From Flavobacterium panacagri (GTDB lineage: Bacteria > Bacteroidota > Bacteroidia > Flavobacteriales > Flavobacteriaceae), in contig NZ_CP119766.1 of the NCBI RefSeq assembly GCF_030378165.1, forward strand, positions 434,001-498,000: DNA of 64,000 nt, in the 5' to 3' direction. Positions 53,345 to 61,032 of this stretch are shown here, in pieces. Position numbers and translations under genes: made by a program. The first letter of the stretch is position 1. The number at the start of each line of letters is the position of its first letter. The notes beneath the pieces were generated by a model. It was not told the origin of the DNA. It was given only the letters and a program-made list of their open reading frames with translations, and did no database searches.

Positions 53345-53800
53345 ATGACAACCATAAACCTCACAACCAAAATAAAAGCACCAAAACAAATTGTTTTTGA
53401 CGCTTCAAGAAATATCGATATTCATCAGCAATCGGCAAGTCCTTCAAAAGAAAAGGCAATTGCGGGCGTAACCTCTGGTTTAATCAATTTAAATGAAACG
53501 GTAACTTGGCGTGGTAAACATTTCGGTTTCTATATCACACACAAAAGCCGAATTCCCGTAATGAATCTCTACGATTATTTTGTGGATGAAATGGAAAAAG
53601 GCAAATTCAAAACCTTTAAACATGAACATTTTTTTGAAGAAGAAAATGGCTTTACCATTATGAAAGACAAGTTGCAATATGAAACTCCGTTTGGAATATT
53701 TGGAGAACTTTTTGATATTTTATTTTTAGAAAAGCATCTTACTAATTTTCTTTTGGAAAGAAATAAGGTTTTGAAAACCGTTTCGGAAAAACTCATTTAA
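53345..53800 (+). CDS. SRPBCC-family (START-like) protein
   Basis: 151 residues. The opening TTINLTTKIKAPKQIVFDAS and the ending NFLLERNKVLKTVSEKLI fit the polyketide-cyclase/SRPBCC fold with a hydrophobic ligand cavity. Next to TIGR01777 proteins, such genes are usually co-inherited. The ligand is unknown. It is the last gene of the GbsR module by position. Confidence 0.82.
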   Translation: MTTINLTTKIKAPKQIVFDASRNIDIHQQSASPSKEKAIAGVTSGLINLNETVTWRGKHFGFYITHKSRIPVMNLYDYFVDEMEKGKFKTFKHEHFFEEENGFTIMKDKLQYETPFGIFGELFDILFLEKHLTNFLLERNKVLKTVSEKLI

Positions 53801-53867
53801 GATAAATTGCTTAATTTTATAAGTATCATTCTTAAAACGAATTGATTACAAATAAAAAAATATACTT

Positions 53868-54263
53868 ATGAAATTAAAAACGATCTTAACTGTAGTTTTA
53901 TTTTCCCTTTCTTTTATTGGTTTTTCTCAAAGCAATTGTGCTACTCTAAAAGGATGTGAAAGAAAGCTTTGTGAATTGAATGCGAAATTAGCTACTGCAA
54001 AAAAAGCTGGAAATCAAAATCAGATAAAGGGTGTTGAAGAGGCTATTGCACAAACCAAGAAAAACTGCACTACTAAAACAGTCAATAAAGATCTTGACAA
54101 AAAGGTAAAAGAGAAACAACAAAAAGTCAACGAAAGAACTGCTGATTTGAATGAAGCGATTAAAGACAAGGAAAGCAAAGAAAAAATCGACAAGAAAAGG
54201 AAAAAACTAAATGAAGCGAAAGCTGATTTGAATAAAGCTTTGGCTGAACAGAAAGCGAAATGA
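53868..54263 (+). CDS. DUF1090-like exported coiled-coil protein
   Basis: 131 residues with a signal peptide (about 1-20, ending FIGFSQS). The DUF1090 (E. coli YqjC-like) pattern CATLKGCERKLCELNAKLAT, then AKKAGNQNQIKGVEEAIAQT and KKNC, is clear, with three conserved cysteines. A lysine/glutamate-rich coiled coil fills the C-terminal half. It is probably periplasmic, role unknown, and is followed by two repeat elements. Confidence 0.82.
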   Translation: MKLKTILTVVLFSLSFIGFSQSNCATLKGCERKLCELNAKLATAKKAGNQNQIKGVEEAIAQTKKNCTTKTVNKDLDKKVKEKQQKVNERTADLNEAIKDKESKEKIDKKRKKLNEAKADLNKALAEQKAK

Positions 54264-54315
54264 TTTTTTCTCTCGCAGATTCAATAGATTGAGCAGATAA
54301 AAAAACAAAATCAAC

Positions 54316-54440
54316 TTGCCTCCAGTTTTAACTGGAGGTGAATTAAGGATTAAATATTATTGGCTTTAGCCGAACTTTGTCATTTGGCTAAAGCCCTTAT
54401 TAAAGACTTCTTTTACCTCCAGCTAAAGCTGGAGGCAATT
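54316..54440. repeat. Nested palindrome (TTGCCTCCAG... / ...CTGGAGGCAA)
   Basis: The ends TTGCCTCCAGTTTTAACTGG and CCAGCTAAAGCTGGAGGCAA are each self-complementary and also complementary to each other. The centre holds a second hairpin, TTGGCTTTAGCC/GGCTAAAGCC. Part of the 359-bp gene-free gap. Confidence 0.82.
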
Positions 54441-54498
54441 CAAAATTTAATAATTAATAAAATTCTCTTTTGAAAATGAATTTCCTCGTTTTACGTTT

Positions 54499-54616
54499 TG
54501 CGTGAGGGATAGGAGCTGGCTACCGAAGTAGCGCGGATAGCCCGACCCCGATTTGATAAGTGGGCGAATAACCGTAAAGCATTTTGCCCACTTATCAAAT
54601 CGGGGGCACGCCCAGA
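54499..54616 (+). repeat. 118-bp element A (TGCGTGAGGGATAGGA... / ...GGCACGCCCAGA)
   Basis: The element shares end blocks and the inner hairpin CTACCGAAGTAG with an inverted copy at 58653-58770. The central stem pairs CCCCGATTTGATAAGTGGGC with GCCCACTTATCAAATCGGGG. In the other copy both sides of this stem differ but still pair. That is the signature of a conserved RNA fold or a structured mobile element. It abuts the 3' end of the UbiA-like gene. Confidence 0.72.
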
Positions 54617-54622
54617 ATATTT

Positions 54623-55435
54623 TTAAAGAAAAACGATCATCAGCCACCAAAATATTGGTACACTTTCGACCCAAAAGGAAGTGTAATATTTGGAGCGATT
54701 GGGACTTGCAAAAAAGATAAATAACATCAGCATGACGACCATGATAAGATTTATAATCGCATCATGATAATTGAATGTTGAAATAAAAACTTCTAAAAAC
54801 CAAAACGGAATCAACAGTAGAAATCCTAAAAGTTTGGTTTTCTTAACGCCAATTGTCTGCGGAACGGTTTGCAGATGCGGATCGTCATTGGCTAAATCGA
54901 TGATTTCGAAAACTAAAATCAGCACAAAAACTAAAACGAAACGCTGAATGCATTTGATAAAGAAATCTGTTGTAAACGGAATTTCGGCATTTATTAAAGG
55001 TAAAACCAAAGTGGCACCAACCCAGCAAAGTGCCACAATATAGATTTTTACGCCAGCCCAATTTCGGGCATTTCTTCGGTTTGGAAAAAATGGTAAAGTA
55101 TAAAGTGCAGTAATCAGAAAAATTACGACAGAGACAATTTGGGTAATCCGCTTTAAATGGAAAAAATAATAGCCAACCAAAATTACCGAAATGAAACTCA
55201 AAACAGCTATAATTTTTAATTGTGTACCGATTGGATTTTTCTTTACACGAACCAATGCATCATATTTTACGAAATTATATCCTACAATTGTTCCAAAAAA
55301 AACAAATAGTGTCATTGGCTCATCGTACTGAATATGAAACACATGAAACGTTATTCGGACTAAAGCATAACACGATAAAGCCACGTGAATACTGCTGTTT
55401 AAATAAAAATTGAATATTTGTTTTAGAAGTTTCAT
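54623..55435 (-). CDS. UbiA-like membrane protein with a degenerate first Asp motif
   Basis: 270 residues starting at MKLLKQIFNFYLNSSIHVAL; about eight membrane helices. The second UbiA-type motif is visible as EIIDLANDDPHLQTVPQTIG. The first motif, usually NDxxDxxxD, appears only as YNFVKYD, so prenyltransferase activity is doubtful. UbiA enzymes transfer prenyl chains to aromatic acceptors. The gene is divergent from gcvP, and its 3' end runs into the repeated element at 54499. Confidence 0.75.
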   Translation of the reverse strand: MKLLKQIFNFYLNSSIHVALSCYALVRITFHVFHIQYDEPMTLFVFFGTIVGYNFVKYDALVRVKKNPIGTQLKIIAVLSFISVILVGYYFFHLKRITQIVSVVIFLITALYTLPFFPNRRNARNWAGVKIYIVALCWVGATLVLPLINAEIPFTTDFFIKCIQRFVLVFVLILVFEIIDLANDDPHLQTVPQTIGVKKTKLLGFLLLIPFWFLEVFISTFNYHDAIINLIMVVMLMLFIFFASPNRSKYYTSFWVESVPIFWWLMIVFL

Positions 55436-55532
55436 ATCCCTAAATCTAATCAATTGGTAACAAATCAACTCTTTAGTTAGAAAATTGACAAAAATTGAAG
55501 TTAAAAATACCCATTAAATTATTAATAATACT

Positions 55533-55540
55533 TAATTTTG
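55533..55540 (+). promoter_or_regulatory. -7 box TAATTTTG of gcvP
   Basis: Exact TAnnTTTG. The start codon is 118 bp further on, which predicts a leader of about 115 nt, far longer than the leaders of neighbouring genes. The leader contains a 13-codon ORF at 55593-55634 (MRLRQIKHPANYF). Confidence 0.55.
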
Positions 55541-55658
55541 CGCCACAAAAAAACAACACATTTACTTTAAAATGTAATAAACCTTGTGTAGCATGAGATT
55601 ACGTCAAATAAAACACCCGGCAAATTACTTTTGATCTTTAAAAAATAGACTGCTACAA

Positions 55659-58508
55659 ATGAAAACAGATGCTTTTGCTTTAAGACACATTGGTCCAAGA
55701 GAAACAGATCTTCAACACATGTTACAAACCATTGGTGTTGAATCGATTGAACAACTTGTTTATGAAACCCTTCCGGACGATATTCGTTTAAAAGCGCCTT
55801 TGAATTTGGATCCTGCAATGACAGAATTCGAATTTGCAAATCATATTCGCGACTTAGGAAAGAAAAACAAAACATTTAAATCATACATTGGTTTGGGTTA
55901 TCACCCAACTATCGTTCCGGCTCCAATTCAGAGAAATATCTTCGAAAACCCGGGATGGTACACAGCTTACACGCCTTATCAAGCAGAAATTGCTCAAGGT
56001 CGTTTGGAAGCAATCTTGAATTTCCAAACTACTGTTATCGAATTAACAGGAATGGAAATTGCCAATGCATCTTTACTAGACGAAGGTACTGCTGCTGCAG
56101 AAGCTATGGCTTTATTATTTGATGTTCGTACGAGAGATCAAAAGAAAAACAATACACACAAATTCTTCGTTTCTGAAGAAATTTTACCTCAGACTTTATC
56201 GGTTTTACAAACGCGTTCAACTCCAATCGGAATTGAATTGGTTGTTGGAAACCATGAAACATTTGATTTTTCAAATGAATTCTTCGGAGCGATTTTACAA
56301 TATCCAGGAAAATACGGTCAAGTAAACGATTACAGTGCTTTTGTTGCTAAAGCAAAAGAAAACGAAATCAAAGTTGCCTTTGCCGCTGATATTTTATCAT
56401 TAGCGACTTTAACTTCTCCAGGAGAAATGGGAGCTGCTGTAGTAGTTGGAACAACACAGCGTTTTGGTGTGCCAATCGGTTACGGTGGTCCTCACGCTGC
56501 CTATTTTGCAACTAAAGACGAATACAAACGATCTATGCCAGGTCGTATCATCGGAGTTTCGATTGATGTTAACGGAAACCGTGCTTTACGTATGGCTTTA
56601 GGAACTCGTGAGCAACACATTAAACGTGAAAAAGCGACTTCAAATATTTGTACTGCCCAGGTTTTATTGGCAGTTATGGCTGGAATGTACGCCGTTTACC
56701 ATGGACCAAAAGGATTAAAATACATTGCAAACAAAGTTCACGCCTCTGCAGTTACTACTGCTGAAGCTTTAAATAAATTAGGAGTTTACCAAACCAACAC
56801 GGCTTACTTTGATACTATTTTAGTAAAAGCTGATGCTCAAAAAGTAAAAGCAGCTGCGGAGAAAAACAAAGTAAACTTCTTCTACCCTGATGCTGATTCG
56901 GTTTCGATTTCATTAAACGAAACAACTTCTGTTGCAGACATCAACCAAATCGTTGCGATTTTTGCTGAAGCTTTAGGAAAAGAAACTGTTACGGTTTCTG
57001 AATTAACTTCTGCAAGCCAATTACCAGCTTCATTAGAAAGAACATCTTCTTTCTTAACGCATGATGTTTTCAACAACCATCATTCAGAAAGTCAGTTGAT
57101 GCGTTACATCAAAAAATTAGAGCGTAAAGATTTATCATTGAATCACTCAATGATTTCATTAGGTTCTTGTACAATGAAATTAAACGCAGCTTCTGAAATG
57201 TTGCCTCTTTCTATGCCAAACTGGAATAGCATTCACCCATTTGCACCAGTGGAACAAGCGGAAGGTTATATTACAATGCTAAAAAAATTAGAGCAACAAT
57301 TAAATGTAATTACTGGATTTGCTGGAACAACATTACAGCCAAACTCTGGAGCGCAAGGAGAATATGCAGGTTTAATGGCGATTCGTGCTTACCACATGTC
57401 AAGAAACGAAGGTCACCGTAATGTGTGTTTAATTCCTTCATCGGCTCACGGAACAAATCCTGCTTCTGCAGCGATGGCCGGAATGAAAATCATTGTTACT
57501 AAAACAACTCCGGAAGGAAATATTGACGTAGAAGATTTAAGAGAAAAAGCAATTGAACATAAAGATGATTTATCTTGTTTAATGGTTACTTATCCTTCTA
57601 CTCACGGAGTTTTCGAATCTTCAATTATTGAAATCACAAAATTAATTCACGAAAACGGCGGATTAGTATATATGGACGGTGCAAACATGAACGCGCAAGT
57701 TGGATTAACAAATCCGGCTACAATTGGTGCTGACGTTTGTCACTTAAACTTACACAAAACATTTGCTATTCCTCACGGTGGTGGTGGACCTGGAGTTGGA
57801 CCAATTTGTGTGAACGAAAAATTAGTTCCGTTCTTGCCAACAAACCCAATCTTAAACGTTGGTGGTGAGCAAGCAATTACAGCTATTTCATCTGCACCTT
57901 ACGGATCTGCTTTAGTATGTTTAATTTCTTACGGTTACATCACTATGATGGGGGCTGAAGGACTAAAAAGCGCTACAGAACATGCTATTTTGAATGCGAA
58001 CTACATGAAAGCACGTTTCGAAGGACACTACCCAATTCTTTATACTGGAGAATGTGGAAGAGCGGCTCACGAAATGATTTTAGATTGCCGTTCATTCAAA
58101 GAAAACGGAATCGAAGTTGGTGATATCGCAAAACGTTTAATGGATTATGGTTTCCACGCTCCTACAGTTTCTTTTCCAGTAGCTGGAACTTTAATGATTG
58201 AGCCAACAGAATCTGAAGATTTAGCTGAATTAGACCGTTTCTGTGATGCTCTTATCTCAATCAGAAAAGAAATTGAAGCTGCAACTGCTGATGATAAAAA
58301 CAACGTATTGAAAAATGCACCTCACACATTAGCAATGTTAACTTCTGATTCTTGGGATTTTCCTTATTCAAGAGAAACAGCAGCTTACCCATTAGATTAC
58401 ATCGCTGACAATAAATTCTGGCCATCTGTTCGTCGTGTAGATGATGCTTATGGTGACAGAAACTTAGTTTGCAGCTGTGCTCCAATCGAAGCTTACATGG
58501 AAAGCTAA
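55659..58508 (+). CDS. gcvP: Glycine dehydrogenase (decarboxylating), P protein of the glycine cleavage system
   Basis: 949 residues, the fused single-chain form. The P protein decarboxylates glycine and loads the aminomethyl group on the lipoyl H protein. The N-terminus (FALRHIGPRETDLQHMLQTI) and the PLP site LNLHKTFAIPHGGGGPG, with the Schiff-base lysine at residue 700, are standard. The C-terminal half has SCTMKLNAASEMLPLSMPNW and ATSNICTAQVLLAVMAGMYA in the N-terminal half. No gcvT or gcvH is adjacent; they must lie elsewhere. It ends in a strong terminator. Confidence 0.97.
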   Translation: MKTDAFALRHIGPRETDLQHMLQTIGVESIEQLVYETLPDDIRLKAPLNLDPAMTEFEFANHIRDLGKKNKTFKSYIGLGYHPTIVPAPIQRNIFENPGWYTAYTPYQAEIAQGRLEAILNFQTTVIELTGMEIANASLLDEGTAAAEAMALLFDVRTRDQKKNNTHKFFVSEEILPQTLSVLQTRSTPIGIELVVGNHETFDFSNEFFGAILQYPGKYGQVNDYSAFVAKAKENEIKVAFAADILSLATLTSPGEMGAAVVVGTTQRFGVPIGYGGPHAAYFATKDEYKRSMPGRIIGVSIDVNGNRALRMALGTREQHIKREKATSNICTAQVLLAVMAGMYAVYHGPKGLKYIANKVHASAVTTAEALNKLGVYQTNTAYFDTILVKADAQKVKAAAEKNKVNFFYPDADSVSISLNETTSVADINQIVAIFAEALGKETVTVSELTSASQLPASLERTSSFLTHDVFNNHHSESQLMRYIKKLERKDLSLNHSMISLGSCTMKLNAASEMLPLSMPNWNSIHPFAPVEQAEGYITMLKKLEQQLNVITGFAGTTLQPNSGAQGEYAGLMAIRAYHMSRNEGHRNVCLIPSSAHGTNPASAAMAGMKIIVTKTTPEGNIDVEDLREKAIEHKDDLSCLMVTYPSTHGVFESSIIEITKLIHENGGLVYMDGANMNAQVGLTNPATIGADVCHLNLHKTFAIPHGGGGPGVGPICVNEKLVPFLPTNPILNVGGEQAITAISSAPYGSALVCLISYGYITMMGAEGLKSATEHAILNANYMKARFEGHYPILYTGECGRAAHEMILDCRSFKENGIEVGDIAKRLMDYGFHAPTVSFPVAGTLMIEPTESEDLAELDRFCDALISIRKEIEAATADDKNNVLKNAPHTLAMLTSDSWDFPYSRETAAYPLDYIADNKFWPSVRRVDDAYGDRNLVCSCAPIEAYMES

Positions 58509-58532
58509 AATTTAGTTTTCTTATACATATTC

Positions 58533-58566
58533 AACCCCGACAGTTTTTAAAAACTTGTCGGGGTTA
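58533..58566 (+). terminator. Rho-independent terminator of gcvP
   Basis: The stem AACCCCGACA/TGTCGGGGTT, extended by A/T pairs, ends in a short T-rich tail. Confidence 0.85.
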
Positions 58567-58573
58567 TTTGTTG

Positions 58574-58635
58574 GTTTCAAGTTTCAAGTTTCAGGTTTTA
58601 CGTTATGCAGGAACTTGAAACCTGAAACTTGAAAC
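58574..58635. repeat. Word palindrome (GTTTCAA / TTGAAAC)
   Basis: The left arm GTTTCAAGTTTCAGGTTT pairs with AAACCTGAAACTTGAAAC. It directly follows the gcvP terminator. Confidence 0.82.
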
Positions 58636-58652
58636 AATTAAGACAAAAATAA

Positions 58653-58770
58653 TCTGGGCGTGCCACCATCCCGATAAAAGGGCAAACGTACTTTGCGCTT
58701 ATACGCCCTTTTATCAGGATGCTGTCAGGCTATCCATGCTACTTCGGTAGCTTATTCCTATCCCTCACGC
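58653..58770 (-). repeat. 118-bp element A, second copy (inverted)
   Basis: Read on the minus strand it starts TGCGTGAGGGATAGGA and ends GGCACGCCCAGA like the copy at 54499. It keeps CTACCGAAGTAG and GGATAGCC. The central stem here is ATCCTGATAAAAGGGC with GCCCTTTTATCGGGAT, different from the other copy on both sides. The rest of the gap up to 59060 is AT-rich and holds only the ATGATAGTTATCAT palindrome. Confidence 0.72.
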
Positions 58771-58994
58771 AGTCAAGTTATAAAAGAACGAATTATCTTT
58801 AAAGAAACTTAACTTTCCGGCAATGTTTTGTGAAATTATTTTGGAAAATTAAAAAACATCTTGAAAAAAAATTACTCATCATCTTAGCTTCAATCGTTTG
58901 AAATCTAGGAAAAATTAAAATATCATTAGAAAATAAACAATATATTCACTGAAAAATCGTTATTCCATAATTATATGCATGCATAATATTTTTT

Positions 58995-59008
58995 ATGATA
59001 GTTATCAT
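58995..59008. promoter_or_regulatory. Possible operator ATGATAGTTATCAT
   Basis: Perfect 6-bp arms with a 2-bp spacer, 51 bp upstream of the KAS III-like gene. It resembles short Fur- or MntR-type half sites, but nothing else supports a metal link. A second palindrome, ATGCATGCAT, lies 20 bp further upstream. Confidence 0.35.
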
Positions 59009-59059
59009 TTTTTTATTTATACATTAGCATGAAATTTATCGGATAATTTAAGGGAAATA

Positions 59060-60118
59060 ATGAAAATAAAAATTATTGGTATTGGGAGCTATATTCCTAA
59101 TCTAGAAGTAAAAAACACAGATTTTGATAAACATGTTTTTTTAAATGAGGATGGAACTCCTTTTGGTTATCCGAACGAAGTCGTTATTAAAAAGTTTAAA
59201 GGCATTACAGGAATCGAGAACCGTCGTTATGCCGAAAAAGATCAAACTGCATCTGACTTAGCATTTTTTGCAGCACAAAAAGCAATTGCCAATGCAAATA
59301 TCGATGCTGAAACTTTAGATTATATTATCATCGCACATAACTTTGGCGATGTAAAAACCGGAACCACTCAATCCGATATTTTACCGAGTTTAGCAACACG
59401 TGTTAAAAATAAATTAGGAATTAAAAATCCTAAGTGTGTGGCTTACGATATTATTTTTGGATGCCCAGGATGGATTGAAGGTGTTTTACAAGCCAATGCT
59501 TTCATTAAATCCGGAATGGCAAAAAGAGTAATGGTCATTGGAGCCGAAACTTTATCAAGAGTTGTTGATGATCACGATCGCGATTCGATGATTTACTCCG
59601 ATGGTGCCGGTGCTTCAATCTTGGAAGCTTCAACAGACGAAAGCGGATTATTGGCTTATGAAAGTGCTACTTTCGCAACGGATGAAGCTGGTTTCCTTTT
59701 CTTCGGAAAATCATACAACAAAGATTTAGATCCGGATACGAAATACATTAAAATGTACGGACGTAAAATTTACGAATTTGCGTTAAGCAATGTTCCGTGC
59801 GCTATGAAAAGCTGTTTGGACAATAGCGGCATTGCAATCGATGAAGTTAAAAAAATCCTTATTCATCAAGCAAACGAAAAAATGGATGAAGCCATTATCG
59901 AACGTTTCTACAAATTATACGGACAAACTCCTCCTAAAGACATTATGCCAATGAGCATACACGATTTAGGAAACAGCAGTGTTGCAACTGTTCCTACTTT
60001 GTATGATTTAATTCTGCAAGGAAAAGTGGAAGGCCACGAAATCAACAAAGGCGATGTTCTTATTTTTGCTTCAGTTGGAGCAGGAATGAATATTAATGCT
60101 TTTGTTTACCGATATTAA
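59060..60118 (+). CDS. 3-oxoacyl-ACP synthase III (FabH-like) family protein
   Basis: 352 residues, a thiolase-fold enzyme that condenses an acyl-CoA with malonyl-ACP or a similar extender. The catalytic triad is complete: Cys135 (IIFGCPGWIEG), His269 (ILIHQAN) and Asn305 (HDLGNSSVAT). An insert near residues 20-45 (HVFLNEDGTPFGYPNE) is longer than in housekeeping FabH, and no fab genes are adjacent, so this is more likely a specialised KAS III than the FabH of fatty acid synthesis. It is followed by a large palindrome. Confidence 0.9.
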   Translation: MKIKIIGIGSYIPNLEVKNTDFDKHVFLNEDGTPFGYPNEVVIKKFKGITGIENRRYAEKDQTASDLAFFAAQKAIANANIDAETLDYIIIAHNFGDVKTGTTQSDILPSLATRVKNKLGIKNPKCVAYDIIFGCPGWIEGVLQANAFIKSGMAKRVMVIGAETLSRVVDDHDRDSMIYSDGAGASILEASTDESGLLAYESATFATDEAGFLFFGKSYNKDLDPDTKYIKMYGRKIYEFALSNVPCAMKSCLDNSGIAIDEVKKILIHQANEKMDEAIIERFYKLYGQTPPKDIMPMSIHDLGNSSVATVPTLYDLILQGKVEGHEINKGDVLIFASVGAGMNINAFVYRY

Positions 60119-60148
60119 ATAAAGCTTTATAAGTTTAAGCGAAATAAT

Positions 60149-60300
60149 CTCGCAAAGATGCGAAGTCGCAAAGTTTTTTAAACCATATAAGTAATATAAG
60201 AATATTAAGTCTTCTCTTAATTGAACTTATATTACTTATATGGTTTATTTTTTTATCAAAACTTTGCGACTTCGCTCCTGATAGCTATCGGGATTGCGAG
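60149..60300. repeat. Large palindrome (CGCAAAG words, inner ATATAAGTAATATAAG stem) with a nested insertion
   Basis: The outer arms CGAAGTCGCAAAG/CTTTGCGACTTCG and the inner arms AAACCATATAAGTAATATAA and their complement make a hairpin of about 150 bp. The right arm carries an extra CCTGATAGCTATCGGG (60277-60292), itself a palindrome, that has no counterpart on the left. Confidence 0.85.
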
Positions 60301-60364
60301 AAATTCATTTAAAACTTAGCACCGTAACTGAATACTAAAAACTGAACACTGAATACTTTTTTAG

Positions 60365-60372
60365 TATATTTG
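60365..60372 (+). promoter_or_regulatory. -7 box TATATTTG upstream of the methyltransferase gene
   Basis: Exact TAnnTTTG, 18 bp before an ATG (60391) that opens a 17-codon ORF overlapping the methyltransferase start in another frame. Confidence 0.6.
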
Positions 60373-60412
60373 CGACCTAATTAACAATTCATGAACGAGA
60401 GATTCGTTCGCA

Positions 60413-60943
60413 ATGACTATGTACGAAAAAACGTTTCCGAATAAGAGATTCAGACTTACCCTAGAGTTTTTAAAAAAACACGTTAGCACCTCTGAAACCA
60501 TTTTTGATTTTGGTGTTCCAAATCCGTTTTCTAAAATAATGGAAGAAAACGGTTATACTGTAAAAAACACTAAAGGCGAAGATTTAGACAACGATCAGAC
60601 GGCACTACAAACAGAAGATTATACTGTTTTTACAGCATTTGAAATTTTCGAACATTTACTAAACCCGTACACGATTTTACAAAACGTAAAATGTGACAAA
60701 TTGTTAATTTCAATTCCGTTACGTTTATGGTTTTCTCCAGCATATCGTTCTAAAACAGATATGTGGGACAGACATTACCATGAGTTTGAAGACTGGCAAT
60801 TAGACTGGCTTTTAGAAAAAACCGGATGGAAAATAACGGATCGTCTTCAATTTACACATCCAGTAAAAAAAATTGGACTTAGACCTTTATTAAGATATTT
60901 TACTCCAAGATATTATATTGTTGTAGCGGAAAAGATTAAATAA
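60413..60943 (+). CDS. SAM-dependent methyltransferase-like protein, 176 aa
   Basis: A short class I fold. The first SAM motif is degenerate (IFDFGVPNPFSKIMEENGYT). The segment YTVFTAFEIFEHLLNPYTIL resembles the motif II/III region of class I enzymes such as UbiE-like proteins. The C-terminal part (RHYHEFEDWQLDWLLEKTGW) is conserved-looking. The substrate is unknown, and activity is plausible but unproven. The start is 60413 or 60419 (MYEKTFPNKR). It precedes a glycosyltransferase gene after a palindrome. Confidence 0.75.
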   Translation: MTMYEKTFPNKRFRLTLEFLKKHVSTSETIFDFGVPNPFSKIMEENGYTVKNTKGEDLDNDQTALQTEDYTVFTAFEIFEHLLNPYTILQNVKCDKLLISIPLRLWFSPAYRSKTDMWDRHYHEFEDWQLDWLLEKTGWKITDRLQFTHPVKKIGLRPLLRYFTPRYYIVVAEKIK

Positions 60944-61020
60944 ATTCCAATACTAAAATTCCAAATTCCAATTGAACTCGCTTTAATTGGAATTTGGAAT
61001 TTTAAAAAGTTGGGATTTTA
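60943..61020. repeat. Word palindrome (ATTCCAA / TTGGAAT)
   Basis: The left arm repeats ATTCCAA and the right arm TTGGAAT (inner stem AAATTCCAATT/AATTGGAATTT). It separates the methyltransferase and glycosyltransferase genes. Confidence 0.75.
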
Positions 61021-61032
61021 AATTGAAAATTT

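Noticed and set aside
54447..54674. 75-codon minus-strand open frame overlapping the UbiA-like gene end
   Set aside because: It runs through the 118-bp structured element; the composition is that of a hairpin, with no protein-like pattern.
55541..55658. Glycine riboswitch before gcvP
   Set aside because: The tandem aptamer sequence pattern of known glycine riboswitches is not visible in the leader.
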